The notes under the pieces were generated by a model. The model saw nothing but the letters and a program-made list of their open reading frames with translations. It searched no databases and had not been told where the DNA came from. This document shows positions 8,109-17,404 of a stretch of 52,263 nt of DNA, piece by piece. Both the position numbers and the translations under genes were made by a program. Positions within the stretch are counted from its first letter, which is position 1. Every line of letters starts with the position of its first letter. Source of the DNA: JBHPCZ01 sp042573625. GTDB lineage: Bacteria; Desulfobacterota; Desulfobacteria; Desulfobacterales; UBA11574. Location: the NCBI GenBank assembly GCA_042573625.1, contig JBHPCZ010000008.1:1-52263 (forward strand), read 5' to 3'.

Positions 8109-9545
8109 ATGGAAATAACTCTTGTTGGTTATATATTGATCCCGGTTGGACTGTTTGCAGTAATTTCTGCATCCCGACAAAAATTGTTATATTTACTTAT
8201 ATTTTTTACACCGTTTACAGCAACAGCTGTTGTTAATTTTGACAATCCTCACTTCGGAATTCAGCCTGCATATTTCTTTGGCCTTCTCTTTATGGCACGC
8301 ACTGCTACTGATACTGCAGTTAAAAAAGTTTCCTTTTCTATTTATAAAGGTCAGTACCAGTCGATATTACCTTTTTGGTTGTTTACTATAGTTTTATTAT
8401 TATCCATATTGGCAATTCCAGTCTATGGTCACATGGAGGTATATCGACCTTCCGGCGAGCTAGAGCTATTACGCTTTAGCCAGGAAAATCTTACTCAGTT
8501 TATTTACATTATATACGTAATTGGGCTTACAACCAGTATAGGGTTATTCCGGATCCGACCCGAGCAAATAGATCAAATTTTAAAACTTTTCATCTTTTCT
8601 GGTTTATTTGTAGCCCTTTGGGGATGGTTACAAGTATCTATGTATTATTTGGGTTACTCTTACCCTGATTTTATTTTTAATAATAACAACAGTTTTTCTC
8701 AAGGTTTTAATCAGCTCTTTCAAACTCTTGGTGTGAAAAGAATGAATTCAGTAGCACCTGAGCCTTCAATGCTCGCACGGTTTCTTTTGATCCCAACATT
8801 TATTAGTTTTTACTGCGTATACAAAAAACATTTCTTATTTAATAAATTAACTTCGATAATTCTATCCGTTCTATTTGCCTTTAGCTTAATATGTACTACC
8901 AGTTCCAGTGCTATGCTTTATTTGATAGGAGGCGTTCCTATTTTTATATTATTTACATTTATATCTTCAAGGCAATGGCAGGTTAAGCGAAAAACGGCAC
9001 TCTCGGATAGGAGCAAGAAGACTATTTTAACAGTTCTATTACTACTGGCGGTTTTTATGGCAATTCTTTTTGGTTTATTAAAATGGAAATTTAACTTTGA
9101 GCTTGAAGATATAATTGAACTTCTTGACATTATCATTCTGAAAAAAATGGAGTCTGGATCAGCACATGAAAGATTGGGAGGTGCCTTGTTCGGACTCAAA
9201 CTTTTCGCTTCACATCCTTTACTTGGTGTGGGATGGGGCAGCAATAGGACCTTTGATCTTTTAACTAACCTCTTATCCACGAGCGGTTTATTTGGAATAT
9301 TCTTTTTTATGTATGCCCATGTAGCCTTAGCCGTGAAATCGAAACGTTTGATCAGACATTTAATGAGATATGGTTTTTATTCTTTAGCTGGCTATCCCGA
9401 AGTTTCACTTCTTGTTTTAATAATGATTCTGTTTGGGAAGATTATTTCCGATCCAATTTTGATTTTTTTAGACCATTGGGTTATTGTCGGCCTTTTGATT
9501 GCGTGTCTACGCTGGCAGACTCTTTTTAGGTATCAATCACGCTAA
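8109..9545 (+). CDS. O-antigen polymerase/ligase-like membrane protein (Wzy/WaaL type)
   Basis: 478 residues, about 11-12 membrane helices and a large central periplasmic loop. GSAHERLGGALFGLKLF (about 350-366) followed by HPLLGVGWGSNR matches the conserved O-antigen ligase-family loop, where an H/R pair and the GVGxGxN string are typical. It would polymerise repeat units at the periplasmic face of the inner membrane, or ligate them to a lipid acceptor. With a Wzx-type flippase in the same cluster, a Wzy polymerase is the more economical reading. The two activities cannot be told apart from sequence. Confidence 0.78.
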   Translation: MEITLVGYILIPVGLFAVISASRQKLLYLLIFFTPFTATAVVNFDNPHFGIQPAYFFGLLFMARTATDTAVKKVSFSIYKGQYQSILPFWLFTIVLLLSILAIPVYGHMEVYRPSGELELLRFSQENLTQFIYIIYVIGLTTSIGLFRIRPEQIDQILKLFIFSGLFVALWGWLQVSMYYLGYSYPDFIFNNNNSFSQGFNQLFQTLGVKRMNSVAPEPSMLARFLLIPTFISFYCVYKKHFLFNKLTSIILSVLFAFSLICTTSSSAMLYLIGGVPIFILFTFISSRQWQVKRKTALSDRSKKTILTVLLLLAVFMAILFGLLKWKFNFELEDIIELLDIIILKKMESGSAHERLGGALFGLKLFASHPLLGVGWGSNRTFDLLTNLLSTSGLFGIFFFMYAHVALAVKSKRLIRHLMRYGFYSLAGYPEVSLLVLIMILFGKIISDPILIFLDHWVIVGLLIACLRWQTLFRYQSR

Positions 9546-9586
9546 AAACTGATACTCAACCATATAGAAATAGAACATATTGGAAT

Positions 9587-10633
9587 ATGACTGATTCTAA
9601 TATCTCACCGAATTCACAGATATTCATCAACGGCCGTTTTCTAAAGCAGAGAGCTACCGGTGTGCAGCGGTATGCAAATGAGATATTTAAAAGAACCCAA
9701 TTTTCTGTAGTTGAGCCCCCTTATTTTTTTTCTACAGGGTTTAGGGGGCATTTATGGGAGCAGGTTTTATTGCCTTTTAGGCTGAGTTCAAAACATTTAC
9801 TTTTTTCCCCTTGTAATACAGGGCCAATTTTAATTAAAAATCAGGTTATTTTAATCTATGATGTTGCTGTTTTGCATAACCCTGACTGGTTTTCCAGAAA
9901 ATCTTCTTTTCTTTATCATTTAATCTTACCCTATTTGGCAAGAAGGTCGAAGCACATAATAACAATTTCTGAGTTTTCAAAAATAAGTATATTAAAATAT
10001 TTTAATGTATCAACGAAGAAAATATCTGTTGTTTTTCCGGGAGTAGATATTTTTTTTTCACCTCAAAATAAATCTGAAATTGTACGAGTTGGGAAGGCCT
10101 ATAATCTGCCCGAAAGATATGTTTTATTTGTTGGCTCGATAGACCCAAGAAAAAATATAATTGAACTAATAAAGGCCTGGAAATTAATATATAGAAATAT
10201 ATCTAATGTTAAGCTTGTCGTAGCCGGGGGTAAGAGTAATATCTTGGGAGAAGTTAAATTTAATTCATTGGCCGATGATGTATCATTTCTAGGATATGTT
10301 CCAGATAATGATTTGCCTGGTTTATATTCAGGAGCTGAAATATTTATTTACCCTAGCCTTTATGAAGGTTTCGGTTTACCTCCGCTTGAGGCAATGTCAT
10401 GTGGTTGCCCTGTCATTGTCTCAAACACTTCTTCTTTACCAGAGGTGTGTGGCGATGCAGCCCTATATTGTGATCCACATAGTTCAGATGATATTGCAGA
10501 GAAGATCCATTTTCTAATTAATAATACATCCCTTCAAGAGGAACTAAAAAGAAAAGGGCGTGAACGCGCATTGAAATTCACCTGGGAAAAGTGCGCAAAA
10601 GAAATTTGTGAAGTAATTGAGACATTGATATGA
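9587..10633 (+). CDS. GT4-family glycosyltransferase
   Basis: 348 residues, GT-B fold. The N-terminal acceptor domain has GVQRYANEIF (25-34), YDVAVLHNP (91-99) and TISEFSK (126-132). The donor domain has FVGSIDPRKN (181-190), FLGYVPDNDLPGLYSGAE (234-251), and EGFGLPPLEAMSCG.PV from E260 with E268 completing the E-x7-E motif. This is the mannosyl/rhamnosyl-transferase-like subgroup of family 4. It is cytoplasmic and membrane-associated, acting on the lipid-linked glycan. It starts 41 bp after the polymerase and is probably co-transcribed with it. Confidence 0.88.
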   Translation: MTDSNISPNSQIFINGRFLKQRATGVQRYANEIFKRTQFSVVEPPYFFSTGFRGHLWEQVLLPFRLSSKHLLFSPCNTGPILIKNQVILIYDVAVLHNPDWFSRKSSFLYHLILPYLARRSKHIITISEFSKISILKYFNVSTKKISVVFPGVDIFFSPQNKSEIVRVGKAYNLPERYVLFVGSIDPRKNIIELIKAWKLIYRNISNVKLVVAGGKSNILGEVKFNSLADDVSFLGYVPDNDLPGLYSGAEIFIYPSLYEGFGLPPLEAMSCGCPVIVSNTSSLPEVCGDAALYCDPHSSDDIAEKIHFLINNTSLQEELKRKGRERALKFTWEKCAKEICEVIETLI

Positions 10634-10728
10634 TGATTACATATTTGCAGCTCCCCATGCTCATCTGACACCTCCATCCTGCCCTCTATACAATGGTTTT
10701 GCTGAGGTGCCCACCAATTTAGGGTAGG

Positions 10729-10842
10729 TTCAGCCTTCCTACATACTTAAGATTTTGATTGTGCTCAAGAAACTCGGAAAGGACCTAATTCGCAGACCTC
10801 ATATCCTTGCCAACTTCTTGTACATCAATTCTGAGGATCAAT
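10729..10842 (+). pseudogene. Orphan C-terminal reading-frame remnant
   Basis: A frame with no start codon reads VQPSYILKILIVLKKLGKD then LIRRPHILANFLYINSEDQ and stops 1 bp before the next gene. Its upstream side is closed by a stop. The composition looks like real coding sequence and resembles the basic tail of a cluster enzyme, such as the radical SAM or glycosyltransferase genes here, but I cannot assign a family. Most likely it is the tail of a deleted gene. Confidence 0.3.
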
Positions 10843-10843
10843 A

Positions 10844-11734
10844 ATGTTCGATGCTTCATATAAACTATTAAGAAAGCACATACCCTCAAGTGTATACACC
10901 AAACTCCAGGAAGAAATCGGAAGGAAAAAGTATTACTACTCATTACAACATTTTGCTAAGATTGTCGATCTATACAAAGACAGCCTATCTTTAGAAAACA
11001 AGATCGTTGTAGAATTCGGGCCAGGCAATGAAATAGCTACTGCTGTCTTAATGATTTTGAATGGCGCCAGGAAAGTCTTTTTAATTGATAGAATAAACAT
11101 ATTTACATCGCATTATAGCAGAAACGATATTCACTATGTAGACCAACTAAAAAATGACTATCTGAACGCTAACTATCAGTTGAAAGATTATCTTAGTGTT
11201 ATGGATAGTAATGAGATTCTTTCAAGAATTCATAGAGTAAATTCATATCTTAATAAAAATGCAATTATAAAAATACCCCGAAACAGCTGTGATTATGTTG
11301 TTTCCCATGAAGTTCTCGAGCATGTCACAGATGTTAGCTTAGTATTTGAGTGTGTTAAGTACTTATTAAAGCCAAACGGATATTTTTTTAGCAAAATAGA
11401 CTTGAGTGATCATTCTTATCATGTTTTTTCCAAATATAGGTTTCTTGCATTTTTAAGAGATAAATACAAATTTAGGCATTTGTCTTACTCTGATAAAAAT
11501 TGGGAGTTATTAAACGATCATAAAAATATATATATGAACAGAGAGTTACTGCCGAAATATTTATATTATTTTAGTAAATATGAATTTGATATTGTGAGTT
11601 TGGAATTAATCGAACATGATTGTGAGTGCACGATCCATCGAGACGTGATCAGTGATATCCCCGAAAAATATTTACAAACCAAAAATATAAAAAACATTGA
11701 AGGTTTTTCCTTTTTGGTCAAATCTATATGTTGA
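10844..11734 (+). CDS. Class I SAM-dependent methyltransferase
   Basis: 296 residues. VVEFGPGNEIATA at about 55-67 is the SAM-binding motif I. YVVSHEVLEHVTDVSLVFE at about 149-167 is the Methyltransf_11/23 post-I block with the usual H.VLEH, followed by LLKPNGYFFSKI. The N-terminal 50 residues are helical and basic. The C-terminal third has no feature I recognise. It is the third methyltransferase in the island, and its target is presumably a sugar of the repeat unit or a terminal cap. It stands 62 bp before the radical SAM gene. Confidence 0.75.
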   Translation: MFDASYKLLRKHIPSSVYTKLQEEIGRKKYYYSLQHFAKIVDLYKDSLSLENKIVVEFGPGNEIATAVLMILNGARKVFLIDRINIFTSHYSRNDIHYVDQLKNDYLNANYQLKDYLSVMDSNEILSRIHRVNSYLNKNAIIKIPRNSCDYVVSHEVLEHVTDVSLVFECVKYLLKPNGYFFSKIDLSDHSYHVFSKYRFLAFLRDKYKFRHLSYSDKNWELLNDHKNIYMNRELLPKYLYYFSKYEFDIVSLELIEHDCECTIHRDVISDIPEKYLQTKNIKNIEGFSFLVKSIC

Positions 11735-11820
11735 ATTTTATAACAAAATGAAGGATGAATACGTACTACAAAAAAGGTACCGCCTCATAAAAGTGTATGA
11801 TTGTCTTTCAGAGAAAGAAT

Positions 11821-13287
11821 ATGAAGATATTACTTTTAAATCCGCCGTTTAAACATAAACTGGGGAGATTTTCTCGTGAGCAGAGATCTCCGGCAATCAC
11901 GAAAAGCGGAACTTTTTACTATCCCATGTGGTTATGTTATGCAACTGCTATGCTTGAGGATGCAGGTTACGAGTGCTTTCTTATTGATGCCCCTGCATTA
12001 CAAAAATCGTTTGAAGACATCTTTGATGAAATTAAAGACAGAAGATTTCAACTGATTATAGTTAATACATCAACCCCTTCAATCTTAAATGATTGCCAAA
12101 TAGCTCAAGAACTCAAAAAGCACTTTAACGCCTTTACAGTTCTTGTCGGTACCCACCCTTCTGCGCTTCCCGAAGAAAGCCTGAAAATTGTACCTGGTAT
12201 TGATGCTGTTGCAAGAGGTGAATACGAAACAACCCTTTTGGAGTTGGCCGACTGCCTGAGCAACGGTGTTACTCCAAACTTTGAAGTTTTAAAAAAAATT
12301 GATGGCCTCTCTTTTTCTACAACTGGCAATATCTACAACAATAATGATAGAGCATTAAACAATGATCTGGATTCTTTTCCTTTTGTAAGCACAATTTACA
12401 AGAAATATCTGAATTACACCAATTATTTTTATTCGCACAGTAAATATCCGATTGTCACAATTATTACCGGTCGGGGTTGCCCTCATCGATGTGTCTATTG
12501 CGTTTATCCTCAGGTTTTTTCCGGGAGAAAGTTAAGATACCGCAGTGTGAGTAATGTTGTGGACGAGATAGAGTATATCCTTGAAAACTTTACTGACGTA
12601 AAAGAGATAATGTTTGAGGACGATACATTAACAATCAATAAGCGCCGTTGTATTGAATTTGCTGAAGAGATAATAAGAAGAAATGTGAAATTTATATGGT
12701 CAGCCAATTCTCGCTGTGATGTTGACTTGGAAACCATGCAAACCTTGAAGAATGCCGGAGCGCGGCTTTTTTGTATTGGGGTAGAAAGCGGTGTCCAGAA
12801 AATCCTTGATAATATGAAAAAGAATTTAAAGGTTGAAAGGATCCGCCAATTTTTTAAAGATGCTAAAAAGGCGGGAATACTCATCCACGGATGTTTTTTG
12901 GTAGGAAATCCGGGGGAAACAAAGGCGACCTTAGAAAATACTCTTGAATTTGCCAAGGAATTGAATCCTGACACAGCCCAATTTTTCCCCATTATGGTTT
13001 ATCCTGGGACAGAGGCATATAATTGGGCAAAGGAAAACGGGTATTTGACAACACAAAATTTCGAAGAGTGGCTGACGAGTGACGGCTTGCACAATTGCAT
13101 CGTCAGCAGGCCGGGTTTATCAGCTAAAGATTTAGTTGATTTTTGTGACAGGGCCCGTAAGGAATTTTACTTAAGGCCAAAATATATTTTGAGCAAGGGA
13201 TTGCAAAGCCTTAAGGACCCCTATGAATTCAAACGCCTTATGAAGGGCGCACTTACACTATCCAAACATATTTTTTCTGAAAACTAA
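11821..13287 (+). CDS. B12-binding-domain radical SAM protein
   Basis: 488 residues from the ATG at 11821, preceded by AGAGAAAG. An in-frame ATG at 11797 would add eight residues. Residues 1-140 form a cobalamin-binding-like Rossmann domain (MKILLLNPPF..., WLCYATAMLEDAGY, LVGTHPSALPEE). The radical SAM core begins at about 215 with C220-x3-C224-x2-C227 (GRGCPHRCVYC). It continues through FEDDTLTINKRR and CIGVESGVQKILDNMKK, and has the HGCFLVGNPGET block typical of class B enzymes. Such proteins in glycan clusters are candidates for radical C-methylation or rearrangement of a sugar or lipid. The DxHxxG base-off signature is absent, so whether it binds B12 is uncertain. Confidence 0.82.
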   Translation: MKILLLNPPFKHKLGRFSREQRSPAITKSGTFYYPMWLCYATAMLEDAGYECFLIDAPALQKSFEDIFDEIKDRRFQLIIVNTSTPSILNDCQIAQELKKHFNAFTVLVGTHPSALPEESLKIVPGIDAVARGEYETTLLELADCLSNGVTPNFEVLKKIDGLSFSTTGNIYNNNDRALNNDLDSFPFVSTIYKKYLNYTNYFYSHSKYPIVTIITGRGCPHRCVYCVYPQVFSGRKLRYRSVSNVVDEIEYILENFTDVKEIMFEDDTLTINKRRCIEFAEEIIRRNVKFIWSANSRCDVDLETMQTLKNAGARLFCIGVESGVQKILDNMKKNLKVERIRQFFKDAKKAGILIHGCFLVGNPGETKATLENTLEFAKELNPDTAQFFPIMVYPGTEAYNWAKENGYLTTQNFEEWLTSDGLHNCIVSRPGLSAKDLVDFCDRARKEFYLRPKYILSKGLQSLKDPYEFKRLMKGALTLSKHIFSEN

Positions 13288-13314
13288 CAAACAAAAGAGC
13301 GTTGATATAAATAA

Positions 13315-14328
13315 ATGATATCAGTTGTTATTCCAGCATATAATACTGAAAAAATGATTTCAGCCTGTTTGGATGCCCTAATAAACCAAACTGTTGAACC
13401 CTCAAAGTATGAAATCATTGTAGTAGATGATGGTTCAAACGATAATACTGCTAATGTTGTTAAAAGCTTTGAGGGAGTCAGATTAATTCAGCAAGAAAAC
13501 CAAGGACCGGCTGCCGCACGAAATATTGGCGCCCAAAATGCTAAGGGAGGCATCATTCTTTTTACGGATTCTGACTGCATCCCTCAAAAGAATTGGGTAG
13601 AAGAAATGGTCTTACCTTTTGAAAATGATCCGGAGATAGTCGGCGTTAAAGGTATTTATAAATCCGAACAAAAGGAATTGGCTTCAAGGTTTGTTCAGAT
13701 GGAATATGAGGATAAGTACGAAATGCTTGCGAAAGATAAATATATAGATTTTGTTGATACAAATTCAGCGGCATTTAAAAAAGAGGTTTTCTTAGAATTT
13801 GGGGGGTATGACACAGCTTTCACGGCAGCATGTGCGGAAGATGTGGAGCTTAGCTATAGAATGTCTTCCAAAGGATATAAGATGGTCTTTAATCCGAGAG
13901 CTATCGTCAATCACACTCATCCAAAAACTTTTTTGGCTTATTTTAAAAAAAAGTTTAAATTTGCATACTGGAGAATTCTGGCTTTAAGAAAGAACCCAAT
14001 TAAATTAATCAAGGACTCTCATACCCCTCAAGTGATGAAATTTCAGCTCTTCTTTTTTCCTTTTTTGGCCTTATCCTCTTTTTTTATGTTATTTTCTACT
14101 AAAGCTATGTTTTTGGCCATTGGCATTATAACGGCATTTATTATTTCAACAATTCCATTTACCTTAAAAACTGTAAAAAAAGATGTAGCTGTCGGTTTGT
14201 TATCACCTTTTGTTTTAATAGGGAGGTCAGTTGTTCAATTTTTTGGTGTTTTACATGGAACGATTGATCATATTATATTACGCAAAACTCAGAGACATCC
14301 TATAATCCCCTTGTCAAGTAAAAAGTGA
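13315..14328 (+). CDS. Membrane-anchored GT2-family glycosyltransferase
   Basis: 337 residues. GT-A core: ISVVIPAYNTEKM (2-14), IIVVDDGSNDNTA (34-46, nucleotide-binding DDG), NQGPAAARNIGA (62-73) and FTDSDCIP (83-90, metal-binding DxD at 85-87). C-terminal catalytic motif AAC.EDVELSYR at about 171-183. Residues about 243-310 hold two to three hydrophobic helices that anchor the enzyme in the inner membrane, as in mycofactocin- and cellulose-synthase-like GT2 proteins. It follows the radical SAM gene by 27 bp. It is the last intact gene of the AT-rich island. Confidence 0.85.
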   Translation: MISVVIPAYNTEKMISACLDALINQTVEPSKYEIIVVDDGSNDNTANVVKSFEGVRLIQQENQGPAAARNIGAQNAKGGIILFTDSDCIPQKNWVEEMVLPFENDPEIVGVKGIYKSEQKELASRFVQMEYEDKYEMLAKDKYIDFVDTNSAAFKKEVFLEFGGYDTAFTAACAEDVELSYRMSSKGYKMVFNPRAIVNHTHPKTFLAYFKKKFKFAYWRILALRKNPIKLIKDSHTPQVMKFQLFFFPFLALSSFFMLFSTKAMFLAIGIITAFIISTIPFTLKTVKKDVAVGLLSPFVLIGRSVVQFFGVLHGTIDHIILRKTQRHPIIPLSSKK

Positions 14329-14404
14329 GTTCAAAACATCAGCGATATCAAAAACATATTAAGGGCAGTATTTTCAAGGCATACTTCTCCCAATAGCTTT
14401 TTGA

Positions 14405-15130
14405 AAAATTTTCGGCGATTCTCCCACTATAGCGAGCCCTGCCTCTGATCTCATAATCGCCGGCATCGTCGATATGGGCATCTTTTTCAAAACCGTTACA
14501 AATCTATTCTTTGCCAGGAAGATGTATATTTGCTGGAATTGGTGTGCTATATTCATCTTAATCTTTTACGCACACGCCTTGTTTCGGACTTAAATCAACT
14601 GGGTAAGTATTCATGTTCGGCTCATAGCGTTCTTATGGGAAAAACCGGAAACGATTGGCAGGACATTGATAGCGTTTTGAAAATGTATGACAAAAAGACA
14701 GGTCCAGTGCGCCGAAAATACACGCTTTCGTAAAAAGAGGTATTTTTAAATGGCGGAGACCTGATCTAATAGGAGGTGGTCTTGTCAGCAGTTTAGACGG
14801 CTGGACGGTGGCCAAAGCACGACGGAGGGCCAAGAATTATTAAAAAGGGGATGAGCGCATTTTAGGTGACAGCGATTTTGTCGAGCAAACCCTAAATGCT
14901 GACAATGAAGCAATGGAAAGGAAGTATTCGCTTAAGGCCGAAGGGTTTGATTTAGATAAAGTAGAAAAGCGCGTTTCCGAAACGAACTTACACCAGAGGC
15001 GCTGAGCAAACCGCTGGAAGTTTTTGAACACGTGTCCTTTGACCGTGATGCCTTTACTCATCATGCCGAGAGGTTTGGTATACATATTTTCAAGAGAAAT
15101 TTACGCAACTATATAGAAAATTCATTGGAC
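14405..15130 (+). pseudogene. Decayed RAYT (REP-associated Y1 transposase)
   Basis: Three broken frames match the RAYT family in order. Near 14415-14480: SPTIASPASDLIIAGI, corresponding to the N-terminal PR.APG..HHI..RGI block. 14530-14733: YIHLNLLRTRLVSDL, then GKTGNDWQDIDSVLKMY and GPVRRKY, the region after the nucleophile tyrosine. 14775-15004: GWTVAKARRRAKNY-stop-KGDERILGDSDFV, then EAMERKYSLKAEGFDLDKV, the conserved C-terminal half. The H-x-H segment is missing. It belongs to the long RAYT subgroup with a C-terminal DNA-binding domain and is not a close relative of the intact gene at 16438. Confidence 0.72.
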
Positions 15131-15233
15131 AGCAGGAAATAAATCGTTGATTTTGAAATTATTACGAAAAAGCAACATGAGAAACTCAGTCTTTAATGCT
15201 CTCCTTCTGAATATTAACAGGTAGTTTAAGATA

Positions 15234-16211
15234 ATGGATGCACAAAAAAAAGCTCTTATTCTTGGCATATCCGGACAAGATGGCTCTTACCTTGCACAAT
15301 TTTTACTGCACAAAGGATACAAGGTGTACGGAACCTCCCGAGATGTTCAGATGTCATCATTTTCAAATCTGATTCAACTGGGTATTCGTGACCAAATCGA
15401 GGTTCTTTCCATGGCGATCAATGATTTCAGAAGTGTGTTACAAACCATTATGAAATCTGAACCCGATGAAATTTATAATCTGGCAGGTCAGAGTTCAGTG
15501 GGCTTATCTTTTGAGCAACCTGTAGAAACTTTTGAAAGCATAAGTGTCGGCAATTTAAATCTCTTAGAGGCCATCCGCTTTTTCTCCAAGCCGGTAAAGA
15601 TTTATAACGCCTGTTCCAGTGAATGTTTTGGGAATACAAATGAACCGGGTGCTGACGAAATGACCCCTTTTCGGCCGAGAAGCCCTTATGCGGTGGCAAA
15701 GTCAGCCGCCTTTTGGGAGGTAGCCAACTACCGTGAGGCATATGAACTTTTTGTTTGTTCCGGAATTATGTTTAATCATGAATCCCCTCTTCGGCCGGAG
15801 CGTTTTGTCACTCAAAAAATTGTCACTACGGCCTGCCGTATTGCCGACGGAAGTAAAGAAAAATTATCGCTTGGAAACATCGATATACAGCGGGACTGGG
15901 GCTGGGCCCCTGAGTACATTGAAGCGATGTGGCTCATGCTCCAGCAGAACGAACCTGATGACTATGTGATTGCCACAGGCGAAACGAATTCTTTGAAAGA
16001 TTTTGTTAGTACAGTATTTTCATGTCTTGGAATGAACTGGCGCGATCATGTAACGCACAATCCAGATTTATTGCGACCTACAGACATCATGATCAGCAAA
16101 GCAAATCCGATTAAAGCGAAACGCAGACTTGGATGGCAAGCAACATATAAAATGAAAGATGTAGCCAAGATGATGGTAGAAGCACAAATTGAGCAAATGG
16201 GAAGAAATTAA
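15234..16211 (+). CDS. gmd: GDP-mannose 4,6-dehydratase
   Basis: 325 residues, short-chain dehydrogenase fold of the GMD family. NADP-binding G-x2-G-x2-G is at 11-17 (GISGQDGSYL), and the active-site string is NACSSECFGN at 125-134, with catalytic Y152-x3-K156. The GMD-type motif MFNHESPLRPERFVTQKI runs from 179. It converts GDP-D-mannose to GDP-4-keto-6-deoxymannose, precursor of GDP-rhamnose, GDP-fucose and perosamine-type sugars. It is the only nucleotide-sugar gene in the window. No GDP-fucose synthase, Rmd or aminotransferase partner is adjacent. It is bracketed by two Y1 transposase loci. Confidence 0.92.
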   Translation: MDAQKKALILGISGQDGSYLAQFLLHKGYKVYGTSRDVQMSSFSNLIQLGIRDQIEVLSMAINDFRSVLQTIMKSEPDEIYNLAGQSSVGLSFEQPVETFESISVGNLNLLEAIRFFSKPVKIYNACSSECFGNTNEPGADEMTPFRPRSPYAVAKSAAFWEVANYREAYELFVCSGIMFNHESPLRPERFVTQKIVTTACRIADGSKEKLSLGNIDIQRDWGWAPEYIEAMWLMLQQNEPDDYVIATGETNSLKDFVSTVFSCLGMNWRDHVTHNPDLLRPTDIMISKANPIKAKRRLGWQATYKMKDVAKMMVEAQIEQMGRN

Positions 16212-16378
16212 GAGACTTAAAATTATTGCAAACTATGGAGATCCTATTATCCCCTTATCAATCAAATTGATAATTTCAAAACTATTCATCAATGTTATTC
16301 CGCACTAACCGATCTTTCCAATTTAAAAAACAGACTATTCTCGTGGGGCCAATAGCCCGTGGATGGGGTCAGTGGATG

Positions 16379-16390
16379 GGGTCAGGCATA
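16379..16390 (+). repeat. Left 12-bp inverted repeat flanking the RAYT gene
   Basis: GGGTCAGGCATA here is exactly the inverse of TATGCCTGACCC at 17405-17416, and the pair encloses the transposase gene. GGATGGGGTCA occurs twice in tandem just before it (16361-16382), which suggests a slipped or duplicated end. Such paired motifs may be the REP-like recognition sites of the enzyme. Confidence 0.65.
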
Positions 16391-16437
16391 ATTAAATAAG
16401 TATTGACGTGGGGGGTTGATATTAATAGGCTGTGGGT

Positions 16438-17403
16438 ATGGCAAGAAAACCCCGCATACATTTTCCCGGAGCTTTTTATCATGTCATTGCACGGGGAAAC
16501 AGAGGGCAGAAGCTTTTTATAGATGATCAAGATTATCAACGGTATCTGAAATTTTTGGATGACTATAAGGAGCGGTATCGTTTTTTGCTTTATGCTTATA
16601 TACTGATGCCCAACCATATTCATTTGTTGATTGAAGTAGCTGAAGCGCCACTTTCTCGGATCATGCAACCTCTTCAATTTCGCTATACCCGCAATTTTAA
16701 CATTAAATACAAGAAGTGGGGCCATTTGTTCCAGGGCCGATATAAAGCGATTTTATGCCAGAAAAATTCTTATTTTTTGGAGCTTTCCGCTTATATTCAT
16801 TTAAATGCGGTGAGAGCGGGACTGGTTCAGGACCCTTTGGAGTATCCATGGAGCAGTTACCGATTTTATGTAAAGGGAAGAGAAGATGGTTTTGTTGACA
16901 GGGACTTTTTACTGGCGCAATTTTCCGGCAACAAGGCTGTGGCAAGAAGAGCATATGCACATTTTGTTCAAGAGCGGATTTCCCATGGCCATCGAAAAGA
17001 TTTTTATGAGGTGAAAGATCAGGTATTTTTAGGATCGGAGGAATTTGTTGATGAGGTTAGGTGCAGTCTCAATGAGGAGCCCGCGGTTGTCTATGATATT
17101 TCATTTGAGGAGATTGTATCTGAGGCAAGCTTGTTTTTCCAGATACCGGTTGAGCGGTTTTACACAATGAGCCGGAATCGTCAAGGGGCATGGGGCCGTT
17201 CAGTTGTTGGGTATTTGGCGAGAAAGCTGAACAACTGCCGGATTAAAGCTGTTGCAGAGCACTTTAACAGAGACCCGGTAGTTCTAAGTCAGGGGACAAC
17301 CAGACTGGAAGAGAAGCTAAGGTATGATAAATCTGTGGCTAAGAAGATAACCAAATTTGAACAAGCTATTCTGCGAGGCAGAAAACCAAGGATACTTAGT
17401 TAG
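16438..17403 (+). CDS. RAYT-type Y1 transposase (TnpA_REP family)
   Basis: 321 residues from the ATG at 16438; a GTG at 16432 is less likely. MARKPRIHFPGAFYHVIARG is the canonical RAYT start. The HUH motif is PNHIHLLIE with H60-I-H62, and the nucleophile is probably Y119 in YIHLNAVRAGLV. A C-terminal extension of about 150 residues resembles a DnaA/Trp-repressor-like helix-turn-helix (SVVGYLARKLNNC..., GTTRLEEKL). RAYTs are single-copy, domesticated relatives of IS200 transposases that act on REP-type hairpins. The frame is intact. Perfect 12-bp inverted repeats border the gene. Confidence 0.88.
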   Translation: MARKPRIHFPGAFYHVIARGNRGQKLFIDDQDYQRYLKFLDDYKERYRFLLYAYILMPNHIHLLIEVAEAPLSRIMQPLQFRYTRNFNIKYKKWGHLFQGRYKAILCQKNSYFLELSAYIHLNAVRAGLVQDPLEYPWSSYRFYVKGREDGFVDRDFLLAQFSGNKAVARRAYAHFVQERISHGHRKDFYEVKDQVFLGSEEFVDEVRCSLNEEPAVVYDISFEEIVSEASLFFQIPVERFYTMSRNRQGAWGRSVVGYLARKLNNCRIKAVAEHFNRDPVVLSQGTTRLEEKLRYDKSVAKKITKFEQAILRGRKPRILS

Positions 17404-17404
17404 C

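Noticed and set aside
10634..10740. Possible insertion-sequence remnant between the GT4 and methyltransferase genes
   Set aside because: The sequence has no recognisable terminal repeats or transposase motifs in any frame. Only the orphan tail after 10729 looks coding-like.
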